Assembly: GCF_014489415.1 (NCBI RefSeq)
Contig: NZ_CP060822.1
Span: 692,311 to 756,310 of the forward strand
Length of the DNA stretch: 64,000 nt
Origin: Cylindrospermopsis curvispora GIHE-G1
GTDB taxonomy: Bacteria; Cyanobacteriota; Cyanobacteriia; Cyanobacteriales; Nostocaceae
Reading direction: 5' to 3'
The notes beneath the pieces are model-generated. The model saw only the letters and a program-made list of their open reading frames with translations, ran no database searches and was not told the DNA's origin. This document shows, one piece after another, positions 1-8,798 of this stretch. A program made the translations under genes and the position numbers. Position 1 is the first letter of the stretch, and the number at the start of each line of letters is the position of its first letter.

Positions 1-2378
1 TAAAAACTGCCAATGAGTTGATTTTAGCAACTGACGAAGACAGGGAAGGTGAAAGTATAAGCTGGCATTTATATCAGTTACTTAAACCTAAAGTGCCTAC
101 CAAGCGCATGGTGTTCCACGAAATTACCCAGGAAGCAATCAAAAAGGCTTTAGCGAACTGCAGAACTATTGATGATCAATTAGTCCGCGCTCAGGAAACC
201 CGACGTATCTTAGACCGTCTGGTGGGATATACTCTCTCTCCTCTGCTGTGGAAGAAAATTTCCTGGGGACTTTCTGCGGGTAGAGTTCAATCTGTAGCAG
301 TGCGCCTACTAGTAAATAAGGAACGTCAACGTCGAGCTTTTCGTGAAGGTACCTATTGGGATTTAAAAGCTAGTCTGTTACAAGCAAAAAGCCCTTTTAC
401 CTCGGTGTTAATCACCTTAGAAGGAACAAAAGTAGCCACGGGTAGTGATTTTGATCCTGCTACAGGACAAATCGCTGCAGGACGTAATGTGGTCTTACTA
501 AATGAGGAGCAGGCTTTAGCACTCCAGGAACGTTTGGAAGGCAAAACTTGGACTGTGACGGATATAGAAGAACGTCCCGTGATCCGAAAACCCGCTCCAC
601 CATTTACTACCTCCACTTTGCAGCAGGAGTCTAACCGAAAACTACGTTTATCCGCTAGGGATACCATGCGAATCGCCCAAAATCTCTATGAGCAAGGATA
701 TATTACCTACATGCGGACAGATTCTGTACACCTGTCAGAACAGGCGATCGCCGCAGCTAGAGCTTGTGTAACCCAAAAGTATGGCAAGGAATATCTCAGT
801 CCTCAGCCTAGACAATATACCACCAAGTCTAAGGGTGCCCAAGAAGCTCATGAGGCAATTCGCCCTGCTGGTAGTACATTTCGCACTCCCCAAGAAACTG
901 GTTTAAGTGGGCGGGAATTTGCAGTTTACGATTTAATTTGGAAGCGTACTATTGCTTCCCAAATGGCTGACTCTCGCCAAACCCAGATTGCAGTTCACTT
1001 AAAAGTAGAAGAGGCTGGATTCCGCTCTTCTGGTAAACGTATAGATTTTCCTGGCTATCTTCGTGCTTATGTAGAAGGATCGGACGACCCGGAAGCTGCA
1101 CTGGAAGATCAAGAAGTGATATTACCTCCTTTAAAAGTAGGTGATCATCCCCAATGTACAGAATTAGAAGCAGTGGGACATGAAACCCAACCTCCAGCTA
1201 GATATACAGAAGCAACTTTGGTGAAAACTCTAGAAAGTGAAGGGATTGGTCGTCCCAGCACATACGCCAGTATTATTGGCACCATTGTTGATAAAGGTTA
1301 TGCTCAACTGGTAAGTAATGCGCTAATTCCTACTTTTACTGCCTTTGCTGTTACCAGTTTATTAGAACAACATTTCCCGGAGATTGTGGATCCCAGTTTT
1401 ACCTCGAAAATGGAGCAAACTCTGGATGAAATTGCCACTGGTGAAGCTGAATGGCTACCCTATCTGCGGAAATTCTATTTAGGGGAGAAAGGTTTACAGG
1501 CCCTAGTGCAAGAACAAGAAGATCAAATTGACCCTAGCAAAGCCAAAACCGTAGAATTAGAAAACCTTAACGCCAAGGTTCGCATTGGCAAGTTTGGTCC
1601 ATTTATTGAGGTAGAAAATGAAGGAGGGATAGTAACAGCGTCTATTCCTAAAGACATTACACCAGCGGATTTAGACCCTGAGCAGGTGGATATGCTACTG
1701 CGACAAAAAACCGTGGGACCAGATCAGTTGGGAACCCACCCAGATACGGGTGAACCCATTTACTTGAAAATTGGCGCCTATGGACCTTATATCCAACTAG
1801 GAGATAAAACCGACGACAACCCCAAGCCAAAACAAGCTTCCCTTCCTAAAGGTGTTACCCAAGAAAACCTCACTTTGGATATGGCTGTGGGTTTATTGTC
1901 ATTGCCTCGATACTTAGGAGAGCATCCAGAAACGGGAGCAAAAATTCAAGCTAGTTTAGGCAAGTTTGGACCTTATATAGTTCATGATCAGGGGAAAGAT
2001 GGTAAAGATTACCGCTCACTAAAGGTAGGTGATGATGTATTGACAATTTCTATGGAACGCGCATTGGAATTATTAGCAGAACCCAAAAAAGCCAGAAGTT
2101 CCAGAAATAGTAAATCCAAGACTGCTCTACGGGAATTAGGTTTACATCCGGAAGATGACGCACCTATAAATATTTATAACGGTGAATATGGTTATTATAT
2201 TAATCATGGTAAAACCAACGTCGGTCTACCGGAGGGTCAAACAGTAGAAAGTGTTACTCTCAGCCAAGCTCTAGAATTGTTAAAAGCTAAAACCTCTAGT
2301 AAGTCCAGGAGTAAAACTACTGCCAAAACCAAGTCAACCACCACAAAATCCACCAGTAGGAGCCAAAAGAAGGGCTAG
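1..2378 (+). CDS. topA: DNA topoisomerase I (TopA), 5' end cut by window edge
   Basis: Type IA topoisomerase that relaxes negatively supercoiled DNA through a 5'-phosphotyrosine intermediate. The reading frame is open to the left edge of the window (codons read KTANELILATDEDREGE), so the TTG at 18 is an internal codon and part of the Toprim domain lies outside. The Toprim acidic motif DEDREGE is at the start of the visible part. The active-site tyrosine is in the motif GYITYMRTDS, with its codon at 708. The C-terminus carries several GKFGPFI / GAYGPYI / GKFGPYI type repeats (from about 1570 on) instead of Cys-type zinc fingers, as in cyanobacterial TopA, and ends in a Lys/Ser/Thr-rich tail likely to bind DNA. 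No frameshift is seen. Confidence 0.96.
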   Translation, partial: KTANELILATDEDREGESISWHLYQLLKPKVPTKRMVFHEITQEAIKKALANCRTIDDQLVRAQETRRILDRLVGYTLSPLLWKKISWGLSAGRVQSVAVRLLVNKERQRRAFREGTYWDLKASLLQAKSPFTSVLITLEGTKVATGSDFDPATGQIAAGRNVVLLNEEQALALQERLEGKTWTVTDIEERPVIRKPAPPFTTSTLQQESNRKLRLSARDTMRIAQNLYEQGYITYMRTDSVHLSEQAIAAARACVTQKYGKEYLSPQPRQYTTKSKGAQEAHEAIRPAGSTFRTPQETGLSGREFAVYDLIWKRTIASQMADSRQTQIAVHLKVEEAGFRSSGKRIDFPGYLRAYVEGSDDPEAALEDQEVILPPLKVGDHPQCTELEAVGHETQPPARYTEATLVKTLESEGIGRPSTYASIIGTIVDKGYAQLVSNALIPTFTAFAVTSLLEQHFPEIVDPSFTSKMEQTLDEIATGEAEWLPYLRKFYLGEKGLQALVQEQEDQIDPSKAKTVELENLNAKVRIGKFGPFIEVENEGGIVTASIPKDITPADLDPEQVDMLLRQKTVGPDQLGTHPDTGEPIYLKIGAYGPYIQLGDKTDDNPKPKQASLPKGVTQENLTLDMAVGLLSLPRYLGEHPETGAKIQASLGKFGPYIVHDQGKDGKDYRSLKVGDDVLTISMERALELLAEPKKARSSRNSKSKTALRELGLHPEDDAPINIYNGEYGYYINHGKTNVGLPEGQTVESVTLSQALELLKAKTSSKSRSKTTAKTKSTTTKSTSRSQKKG

Positions 2379-2489
2379 ATCTTGACAACTAAGGTAAAAA
2401 CATAGTATGTTGAGGAAGGTTTCCATTTCCCGATTGTTGTCATAAATCACAAATGGGGATGGGGAAGTATCTCAGGAGTGTTCAGTTAA

Positions 2490-2627
2490 ATGGACTATAT
2501 AGAAAAGGTACTGGAAAAGCTTAAAGAATTAGCCCGGAAGTTGGTAGAAGCACTACTAGGTCCGGAAGTGGAACCCGAGGGGGAACTCATCCCTATTCCA
2601 GTGCACGAACGCCCACGAGGTCGTTAA
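2490..2627 (+). CDS. Small protein of 45 aa, translationally coupled to aroQ
   Basis: An ATG at 2490 opens a 45-codon frame beginning MDYIEKVLEKLKELARKL, preceded by an AGGAGTG ribosome-binding site about 11 bases upstream (2474-2480). Its TAA stop shares one base with the ATG of aroQ (TAATG), which suggests coupled translation. The first half is a strongly amphipathic helix (alternating acidic/basic and aliphatic residues); the second half is Pro/Glu-rich and probably disordered. No family is recognised. The good RBS, coupling and coding-like composition support a real gene. It could instead be a leader peptide for aroQ. Confidence 0.65.
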   Translation: MDYIEKVLEKLKELARKLVEALLGPEVEPEGELIPIPVHERPRGR

Positions 2628-3100
2628 TGACCGGAATACATGGCTCTAACTTTTATGCCAGTGTTTTAGTGCTGCATGGACCCAATCTTAATCTCCTAGG
2701 ACAGCGAGAACCGGGTGTTTACGGTTCTCAGAGCCTAGAAGAGATAAACTCCCTCCTCGCAGCAGAAGCTGTAAGATTGGGTGTGAAGGTTACTCCCTTC
2801 CAGTCTAATCACGAAGGAGTGCTAATAGATAATATCCATGCTGCCACAAAACAGCACCAAGGCATAGTAATTAATGCGGGTGCCTACACCCATACTAGTG
2901 TGGCTATTAGAGATGCGATCGCAGGTGTTAACTTACCTGCAGTGGAGGTTCATTTAAGCAATATTTATAGACGAGAGGATTTTCGTCATAATTCCTACAT
3001 AGCTCCAGTGGTGATTGGTCAAATTAGTGGGTTTGGCGTTCAGAGTTATATACTAGGTTTACAAGCACTGGTGCATTACCTCAGAAAGAATGAGACTTAA
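2627..3100 (+). CDS. aroQ: Type II 3-dehydroquinate dehydratase
   Basis: Converts 3-dehydroquinate to 3-dehydroshikimate in the shikimate pathway. The 157 aa length fits the small dodecameric type II family. Diagnostic motifs are LVLHGPNLNLLGQREPGVYG near the N-terminus (with the catalytic Tyr in GVYG), NAGAYTHTSVAIRDA in the middle and VEVHLSNIYRREDFRHNSY with the catalytic His. The start overlaps the stop of the upstream 45-codon gene by one base and the 3' end overlaps the next gene by about 10 bases, so the three are probably one operon. aroE, the next enzyme of the pathway, is at 31.6 kb. Confidence 0.96.
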   Translation: MTGIHGSNFYASVLVLHGPNLNLLGQREPGVYGSQSLEEINSLLAAEAVRLGVKVTPFQSNHEGVLIDNIHAATKQHQGIVINAGAYTHTSVAIRDAIAGVNLPAVEVHLSNIYRREDFRHNSYIAPVVIGQISGFGVQSYILGLQALVHYLRKNET

Positions 3101-3947
3101 TCATATCATGCGTTATTCTCTAAGGAATCGAGTTAGGGGTATTTTTTATGGCATGCTGCTAGGTGAAACTTTAACTACTCAGGAATCGGTGAGTTTGGGG
3201 GAAATTGCGGTTTTAGGTAGTCAGAGTTTGATTAAGTGGGGTAGATTAGAGATAGAGGAATGGTGGGAGAATTACCGAAACACCACAAGCACAGCAGGAA
3301 TAATGGTCATAGCTGCTCTACCGCTGGCAATTTTTTACCATGAAGATCCAGACAAATTCAAGGAAAATTTACAGCAATTCCTCAAACTTGGCAATGCAGA
3401 CCCAGAAGAAAGAGATAACGCTTTAGCTTGGGGATATGTCCTAATCAAATGTCTCACAGAAAGACTACATACTGTTACCCTGATTCCCGAAACAATTGAT
3501 TTTTTAGGAAAGACAACCTCCTCTCTTCCGGAAAGCTTATTAAAATTAAATAACTTGTTAAAGCAGCAAGCAGGGATGGCCCGAATGGGCGCGGAGTTTA
3601 ACTTAAAGGAAAATATCAGCCATAATATGGCCCTTTCCCTTTATTGCTTTTTGAGTAGTGTGGAAGATTTCAAATTAAGCCTTTTGCGGAGTAATAAACA
3701 AGCTCAAATTTTCAACTGCTATTGTAGTGTGCTCACAGGGGTAATGTCGGGAGCATACAACAGTGTGGAGGGAATTCCAGTGAACTGGAAAATTTTATTG
3801 TCACTAAAACTGGGAATGGGCAATCTTTCTCAAATAGAAGAACTAACAGACAACTTGGTAAGATTGTGGTCAGGTGCATATAACGTCAATATAAAACTTG
3901 CTCCTCATTCCATATTTGCCGCACCACATCTAATTCGACCAAGGTAA
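3090..3947 (+). CDS. ADP-ribosylglycohydrolase-fold-like protein, probably catalytically degenerate
   Basis: A 285 aa protein resembling the ADP-ribosylglycohydrolase (ARH/DraG) family. The N-terminal RGIFYGMLLGETL aligns with the family motif R.....G...GDALG, and GVMSGAYNSVEGIPVNW in the C-terminal part aligns with the G..AGA..G...IP..W motif. The metal-binding aspartates that define active DraG-type hydrolases are not evident: the GD of the first motif reads GE, and no DTD/DND triplet is seen. This suggests a non-enzymatic or altered role. It overlaps aroQ by about 10 bases; a second in-frame ATG at 3108 would remove the overlap. Function unknown. Confidence 0.55.
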   Translation: MRLNHIMRYSLRNRVRGIFYGMLLGETLTTQESVSLGEIAVLGSQSLIKWGRLEIEEWWENYRNTTSTAGIMVIAALPLAIFYHEDPDKFKENLQQFLKLGNADPEERDNALAWGYVLIKCLTERLHTVTLIPETIDFLGKTTSSLPESLLKLNNLLKQQAGMARMGAEFNLKENISHNMALSLYCFLSSVEDFKLSLLRSNKQAQIFNCYCSVLTGVMSGAYNSVEGIPVNWKILLSLKLGMGNLSQIEELTDNLVRLWSGAYNVNIKLAPHSIFAAPHLIRPR

Positions 3948-3953
3948 TTCTTG

Positions 3954-5063
3954 TCAAATCAAAACCAGGTTATCCCTATGAACAACAGTTTCTATACCCC
4001 CATAACCTAAAATATCTTCAATATCCCGGGAATGAGAACCGCGAATTTTTTCCAACTCTTGACTGTTATAGTTAACTAATCCCCTGGCAATCTCATTACC
4101 TTGAAGATCACATAATTGCACCGCGTCTTGAGTGTCAAATTCCCCCTCTACCATTTTAATTCCTGCTGGTAATAAAGATTTTCCACCGCGAGAAATAGCT
4201 ATAACTGCTCCCTCATCCAAATATAACTTTCCTACTGGAACTAAACCATAAGCTATCCACCTTTTTCTAGCGGAAGTGGGTTCTGGTTGGGGTGCAAAGT
4301 GAGTTCCTATTTGCTCTCCCCCAATGATTTTTTCTATGTCATGGGGAAAACGTCCTTGGGTAATTACCGTGCGCACCCCCCCCACCATAGCAATCCGAGC
4401 AGCAGATATTTTTGTCATCATCCCCCCTGTCCCCCATGGTGAACCCTGTGCCCCTGCTTGAATCTTCAGATCCTCCAGTTCTCTGGTGTTACTAATTAGG
4501 CTAATCGGTTGAGCATTGCTTACCTTTCTTGGATCAGCTGAATATAACCGGTCAACATCTGTCAGCAAAAATAGCCAGTTTGCTTCTACTAAACTGGCAA
4601 CTAAAGCTGAAAGAGTGTCGTTATCGCCAAATTTTAATTCCTCTACTGCTACTGTATCATTTTCATTGACTATGGGAATTACTCCTAGTCTTAATAACTC
4701 CTGAAATGTATTATAGGCATTTAAATATCGGCTACGCTCTACTAAATCTGCCCTGGTTAATAATACTTGGGCTATAGGTTGTTCCAGAGTGGTAAATAGG
4801 TCATCATAAATACCCATGAGGCGACCCTGTCCTACAGCAGCTACAGCTTGTTTTAGGGCCATGACTTTAGGTCTTTCTGTTAGTCCCAGTCGGGCACAAC
4901 CCACACCCACAGCACCAGAAGAAACTAAAATCACCTTGTGTCCTTGCTGTCTTAAACGACAGAGGGTTTCTGTGAGGGTAGCAATGGTGGAAAGGGCTAA
5001 TTTGCCAGTTTCCGCTTGAGTGAGGCTAGAAGTGCCTATTTTAACTACTATTGTCTCCGTCAT
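3954..5063 (-). CDS. proB: Glutamate 5-kinase with PUA domain
   Basis: First enzyme of proline biosynthesis: ATP plus L-glutamate gives gamma-glutamyl phosphate. The 369 aa protein has an N-terminal amino-acid-kinase domain ([32 protein letters not shown] read as [26 protein letters not shown]) and a C-terminal PUA domain (from about residue 270, including [17 protein letters not shown]). Its partner proA is in the same window at 62.2 kb rather than adjacent. Convergent with the ARH-like gene, 6 bases apart. Intact. Confidence 0.97.
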   Translation of the reverse strand: MTETIVVKIGTSSLTQAETGKLALSTIATLTETLCRLRQQGHKVILVSSGAVGVGCARLGLTERPKVMALKQAVAAVGQGRLMGIYDDLFTTLEQPIAQVLLTRADLVERSRYLNAYNTFQELLRLGVIPIVNENDTVAVEELKFGDNDTLSALVASLVEANWLFLLTDVDRLYSADPRKVSNAQPISLISNTRELEDLKIQAGAQGSPWGTGGMMTKISAARIAMVGGVRTVITQGRFPHDIEKIIGGEQIGTHFAPQPEPTSARKRWIAYGLVPVGKLYLDEGAVIAISRGGKSLLPAGIKMVEGEFDTQDAVQLCDLQGNEIARGLVNYNSQELEKIRGSHSRDIEDILGYGGIETVVHRDNLVLI

Positions 5064-5255
5064 CTGTAATCAGCAAAAGTTTGCACAACGCCTTTCCCTC
5101 TATGGTGAAGGAAGACGTTGCACGGTTTTATATTTACTTATGATTATCTAGGGCTTTATTTTTTGCCCCATGTTATTAATAATTATATTCTCCGATTTTT
5201 TTCCTAATCTAAAATTCCTTAATTATTTCTTTAGATTTAGTTTTGTTTCGCTTTA

Positions 5256-5795
5256 TCAATTTTTGTGAACTTTTGTGTGTTTAGGTCTGATAGAAGCTCC
5301 CAGAATCTCCGAGATCCAAACTTCTAGATTGCGAATAGAATAACCACGCAAAACAGTACCCTCATGAACCATAGGTTCTACCAGGATAGTAAACATTCCC
5401 AAGCGGTTACCAGCAACTACATCAGTAAACAGGCGATCGCCTACCATAGCAACCTGATTAACAGACAAGTTCATTTCTTGTAGTGCTGCTCTAATTTTCC
5501 GTCGTGAAGGTTTAGCCGCCCCTAGGTAGTAGGGTAAATTTAAAGACTTAGCAATAGAGCTAATGCGGGGTTGACTCAAATTATTACTAACCAACCATAA
5601 TGCTGCATATTGTCTGATTTCCATAACCCACTGTTCTAATTCTGGGGAGACGGAGTTGGCAGTTATGGGTACTAGAGTATCATCAACATCTAAAATGAGT
5701 CCTTTGAGTCCATATTGTTGAATGATATCCGGTGTCAGATTTAAAATCGGACCGTGTAAGATCAAATCTGGTTGTAAGATTTCACTCCAAATCAT
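5256..5795 (-). CDS. YqeG family HAD IIIA-type phosphatase
   Basis: A 179 aa haloacid-dehalogenase-superfamily protein of the YqeG/Gep4-like type. Motif I is LILDVDDTLVP (nucleophile and acid/base Asp pair), motif II is the LVSNN segment and motif IV is MVGDRLFTDVVAGNRLGM. The N-terminal LQPDLILHGPILNLTPDII is typical of the cyanobacterial members. The substrate is not known from sequence; plant and yeast relatives act on phosphatidylglycerol phosphate, so a role in PG synthesis is possible but inferred. Upstream of proB on the same strand, separated by about 190 AT-rich bases in which I see no gene. Confidence 0.88.
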   Translation of the reverse strand: MIWSEILQPDLILHGPILNLTPDIIQQYGLKGLILDVDDTLVPITANSVSPELEQWVMEIRQYAALWLVSNNLSQPRISSIAKSLNLPYYLGAAKPSRRKIRAALQEMNLSVNQVAMVGDRLFTDVVAGNRLGMFTILVEPMVHEGTVLRGYSIRNLEVWISEILGASIRPKHTKVHKN

Positions 5796-5913
5796 AGCTT
5801 GCTCAAATGAGTGGACTAGGAAAATATAGTTCGAGCTTAGGTTGTTCCTTATGTGTGCTAAAGCCTAACTGGGGAAGCCTCAAATGGGCTGATTTTAATT
5901 TTCCCCAGTTGGA

Positions 5914-6513
5914 CTATTCGACTGTATCAAACAAGTATTCTTCTAAAAGGGGCTGAACCTGATTGAACTCCTCTGGAGAAAGCAGCTGGGGTTTACCACT
6001 CTGAGTTTTTCTGGCAAAAAATAGGAGTGGATCAATAGGTGTGTAGATTTCGTACTCTTGGTCTTCGTAATAGAAATTGGTCAGCAGTTGTAATTGCTCT
6101 GGTTCTGTCTCTTGTTCTTCCTCACCCTCAACTTCTAGGGTCAAGATCTCAGATTCTTCCACTGGTGGTAGCTCACCAGTTACGGTCAAAGCGTAGGCAG
6201 TGTTTTTTAAAGTTAAATTCTGCTCAGATAGTACAGCCTGGGCAGTGCTGAAAATCCGATCAATTGTTTGATCATCTTCTACTAAAGTTGCTTCTTCTTC
6301 GTCTCCATGACCCTCCCAGGCAAAAATTTGTATGGGGGAGTCCACCGGTAAAAGCAAAATATACTCTTGACCTTCTATCTCAAAGGAATTCTCTATATAA
6401 CACTCGAGCGATCGCCCTTTTTCATCTGTTAAAGTAATCAAATCAACATCAGCACGGTCATTTTCTTCGGAAAAGTCAGAGGAATACATAGTTACACAAT
6501 CTAAATTTATCAA
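5914..6513 (-). CDS. DUF3727 (DUF1292-like) domain protein
   Basis: A 199 aa acidic soluble protein with two repeats of a beta-rich module (residues ~25-90 starting VDLITLTDEKGRSLECYIE, and ~140-195 around LLTNFYYEDQEYEIYTPIDP), separated by a Glu-rich linker. This matches my recollection of the cyanobacterial/plastid DUF3727 family. Function unknown. The ATG at about 6489 (MYSSDFS) is an alternative start that fits homologues better than the first ATG. It lies just downstream of ruvX on the same strand and may be co-transcribed with it. Confidence 0.8.
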   Translation of the reverse strand: MINLDCVTMYSSDFSEENDRADVDLITLTDEKGRSLECYIENSFEIEGQEYILLLPVDSPIQIFAWEGHGDEEEATLVEDDQTIDRIFSTAQAVLSEQNLTLKNTAYALTVTGELPPVEESEILTLEVEGEEEQETEPEQLQLLTNFYYEDQEYEIYTPIDPLLFFARKTQSGKPQLLSPEEFNQVQPLLEEYLFDTVE

Positions 6514-6635
6514 TACTCAAATGCACCAGAATCATTCAACTATATGACAAGCCAAAAAGCCGAATACAGTATTGAGTAATAGTCTTGAGGATATCACCTT
6601 TAAAGGTACTAGAACAAGAAAAAATCACCCAGAGG

Positions 6636-7151
6636 TTATAGTTCACTTTGGTTTGGTAGATTTTGCGGAGTTCTTAACCTTCTATCGTCTAACCACTGCT
6701 GTAAAATTATGGATGCTGCTTTGCGGTCCACTAAACCTTTATTATAGGATGGTGAGCGATTTTCCGCTAGGAGCATTTGCTCAGCTTGAAAAGAGGTTAA
6801 TCGCTCATCCACATGCTCCAGGGGTAACCCTAGAGCTTTAGCTAGTCTATTAGCAAACTTCTGTATTCGACGGGCTTGCTCTCCCATAGAACCATCCCCG
6901 GAGTAGGGTATACCAACAACTAAAATTTGCACTCGTCGCTTTTCTACCAGTCCCCGTATTTCCTGTAGATCTTCTACAAAGGACTTGCGTTGTATTGTAG
7001 TTATACCCGTGGCAATTAGTCCGGTACCATCGCAACCAGCAACACCGATACGCTTGCTACCCACATCTAAACCCAGAGCGGATACAAAAGATCTTGACTG
7101 GGATTCAACCACTACTCTAATTATTCTCCTGTGGTGGTTCTGATGGCTCAA
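6636..7151 (-). CDS. ruvX: Holliday-junction resolvase-like RuvX (YqgF)
   Basis: RNase-H-fold YqgF/RuvX family, 171 aa, implicated in pre-16S rRNA 5' end processing and in Holliday-junction resolution. Motifs: ALGLDVGSKRIGVAGCD with the first catalytic Asp, VVGIPYSGDGSMGEQA in the middle and HVDERLTSFQAEQ, then KGLVDRKAASIILQQWLD with the last Asp. The visible start overlaps the end of the upstream GNAT gene by about 35 bases, suggesting that the real start lies closer to SALGLDVG or that the pair is coupled. Confidence 0.93.
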   Translation of the reverse strand: MSHQNHHRRIIRVVVESQSRSFVSALGLDVGSKRIGVAGCDGTGLIATGITTIQRKSFVEDLQEIRGLVEKRRVQILVVGIPYSGDGSMGEQARRIQKFANRLAKALGLPLEHVDERLTSFQAEQMLLAENRSPSYNKGLVDRKAASIILQQWLDDRRLRTPQNLPNQSEL

Positions 7152-8310
7152 TTGTAAGAGCGACCATTTCTGATTTACCCATGGTTACTTCAGGAACAGG
7201 TGTCGATTTAGGAATCCAGGACATACCACCGGGAATGGGTTTACGTGCGGGTTGTAGTCCCTGAAGCACCTCCGTCCACTGAATACCTTCTAAGGAGACC
7301 AATTTGGACTCCCGGATTTTATGCCACACGGAGCGAGACATAATTAGGGTGTGTTCAATCCGCTGGGCACCAATATTCTCCAGGTATTGTTCCCTTTCGG
7401 GTTGATAATCGGATGACGCTAATTTTAGATTCTGTTGGGGAAAATCTTGAGTAATACGAGCCAATTGAGATAACAATTCTGGATATAACCAGGTGTAAGC
7501 TGGATGAACTGTTAAGGTAGCTACATGAGGACTAGTTCCTTGTCTGTCTAATTGCAATTCAAAGTAACCGATTGCCGCCTTACGCTGAGGTTCAAATACA
7601 TAGGCACTCACTACCTCTGTCTCCTCTACCCATTGTTTAATAGCATTACCAATTATATCGAATAAACTAGTTTTAAAATCATGCGTGTGGCGATCAAATA
7701 CCTGTCTTACCAAAGGCGGCATGGATGCCGTATCTAACTGGTACAATAGGGGCGCATCCGCATTACTAACCGGTAGGAGATTAGGTAAATCCGGCTCAGC
7801 CTGTGCTAATTCTTGTAATAGATCTGGTTTAATTTCCCAATAGGTGGTTTCCGCTAAACGCTGAAATCCATTTTGACGATAGAGTGCCAAAGCATTCACA
7901 TCGTTAATGTTGACTTCTAATATCCACGTGCGAGCTTCTAAAATTGATTCAAAGCAGTGCCGTAGTAGTTGGGAACCTATGCCCAATTTATCAGCGCAGG
8001 GATCTAACATGACCTGGTCAACACGCCAAGTGCTGCGGGTGCGATTGAAAGGGGAAACCTGAATTGTGCCTAGCAACTTACGACCCCGCTCCGCTACAAA
8101 TTGACGGAAACGATGTTGCCACGGGTTGGGGAAGCAGGTTAAAAATTTCAGCACTCCAAACCAGCGACCTAGCCACTGCATGGCAAAAAGACCATACTTA
8201 GGAGGGACCTCTATAGGACAATCTTGTTTCAGACGTTCAAGAGCGTCCAGATCCCTATATTGTAAGGGACGAATTATCAGTTCCAGATTTGGAGGAAGTA
8301 GTGAGTTCAT
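7117..8310 (-). CDS. Double GNAT-domain N-acetyltransferase
   Basis: A 397 aa protein with an N-terminal GNAT domain (IIRPLQYRDLDALERL at the start; the acetyl-CoA binding loop appears as DKLGIGSQLLRHCFES; LALYRQNGFQRLAET at its end) and a second, more degenerate GNAT-like half (from about residue 185, with ATLTVHPAYTWLYPELLSQL and QYLENIGAQRIEHTLIM). The substrate is unknown. It is upstream of and overlapping ruvX, an arrangement I recall from other Nostocales. The short Pro/Glu-rich tail after about residue 365 looks disordered. Confidence 0.8.
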   Translation of the reverse strand: MNSLLPPNLELIIRPLQYRDLDALERLKQDCPIEVPPKYGLFAMQWLGRWFGVLKFLTCFPNPWQHRFRQFVAERGRKLLGTIQVSPFNRTRSTWRVDQVMLDPCADKLGIGSQLLRHCFESILEARTWILEVNINDVNALALYRQNGFQRLAETTYWEIKPDLLQELAQAEPDLPNLLPVSNADAPLLYQLDTASMPPLVRQVFDRHTHDFKTSLFDIIGNAIKQWVEETEVVSAYVFEPQRKAAIGYFELQLDRQGTSPHVATLTVHPAYTWLYPELLSQLARITQDFPQQNLKLASSDYQPEREQYLENIGAQRIEHTLIMSRSVWHKIRESKLVSLEGIQWTEVLQGLQPARKPIPGGMSWIPKSTPVPEVTMGKSEMVALTIEPSEPPQENN

Positions 8311-8478
8311 TTCGATTTAAAAGGATTATATCCAGATCTAAGAAGCTGGTTTCACGCTACCAATATGAAAAAAATTGCCGAACGTTTGCCAATTATAGCA
8401 CTTTTTTTGTTGAATTTTTCTTATGTTCGTTTTTTATGCCAAACCGGGGTTGGGCAATTTTCTCCTGAAAATGGTTGG

Positions 8479-8709
8479 TTAAAATGCTTGACGAGAGGCC
8501 ATTTTTTCAAAGCAGGCTTGGGTTTGATGAAGTAATTGCTGGCGGCTATCTTGCTGAATGTGTTTTAGGGTGGGAACCAAATTGCGAGCTTGTAGGGTCA
8601 TGTGTAGCTGTAAATGGGCTACGTATTCACTAATATCCTGGCTTTCATTTTCCACAGCAGTTCTTGTTAATACTTTTGATTCCATGACCACTTTTTTCTC
8701 CTTGGGCAA
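8479..8709 (-). CDS. Small hypothetical protein, 76 aa
   Basis: A 76-codon frame with no recognised family. After a short charged N-terminus it is predicted largely helical (EYVAHLQLHMTLQARNL, then KHIQQDSRQQLLHQTQACF) with no membrane segment. A second ATG (MESKVLTRT) eight codons in is an alternative start. It stands alone between the GNAT gene and the prenyltransferase gene, both on the same strand. Real-looking composition but weak evidence. Confidence 0.5.
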   Translation of the reverse strand: MPKEKKVVMESKVLTRTAVENESQDISEYVAHLQLHMTLQARNLVPTLKHIQQDSRQQLLHQTQACFEKMASRQAF

Positions 8710-8798
8710 TACCGCTAGATTTTAATACATGATCAAAACCTATCACATGGTTTTACTTAGCTTATTGATTTGCAATCAACCTTAACATTTGAGGTTAT

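Noticed and set aside
8365-8539. A plus-strand frame starting MKKIAERLPIIALFLLNF, signal-peptide-like
   Set aside because: Its 3' half overlaps the minus-strand 76-aa gene and it has no good RBS or recognisable mature part. Probably chance.
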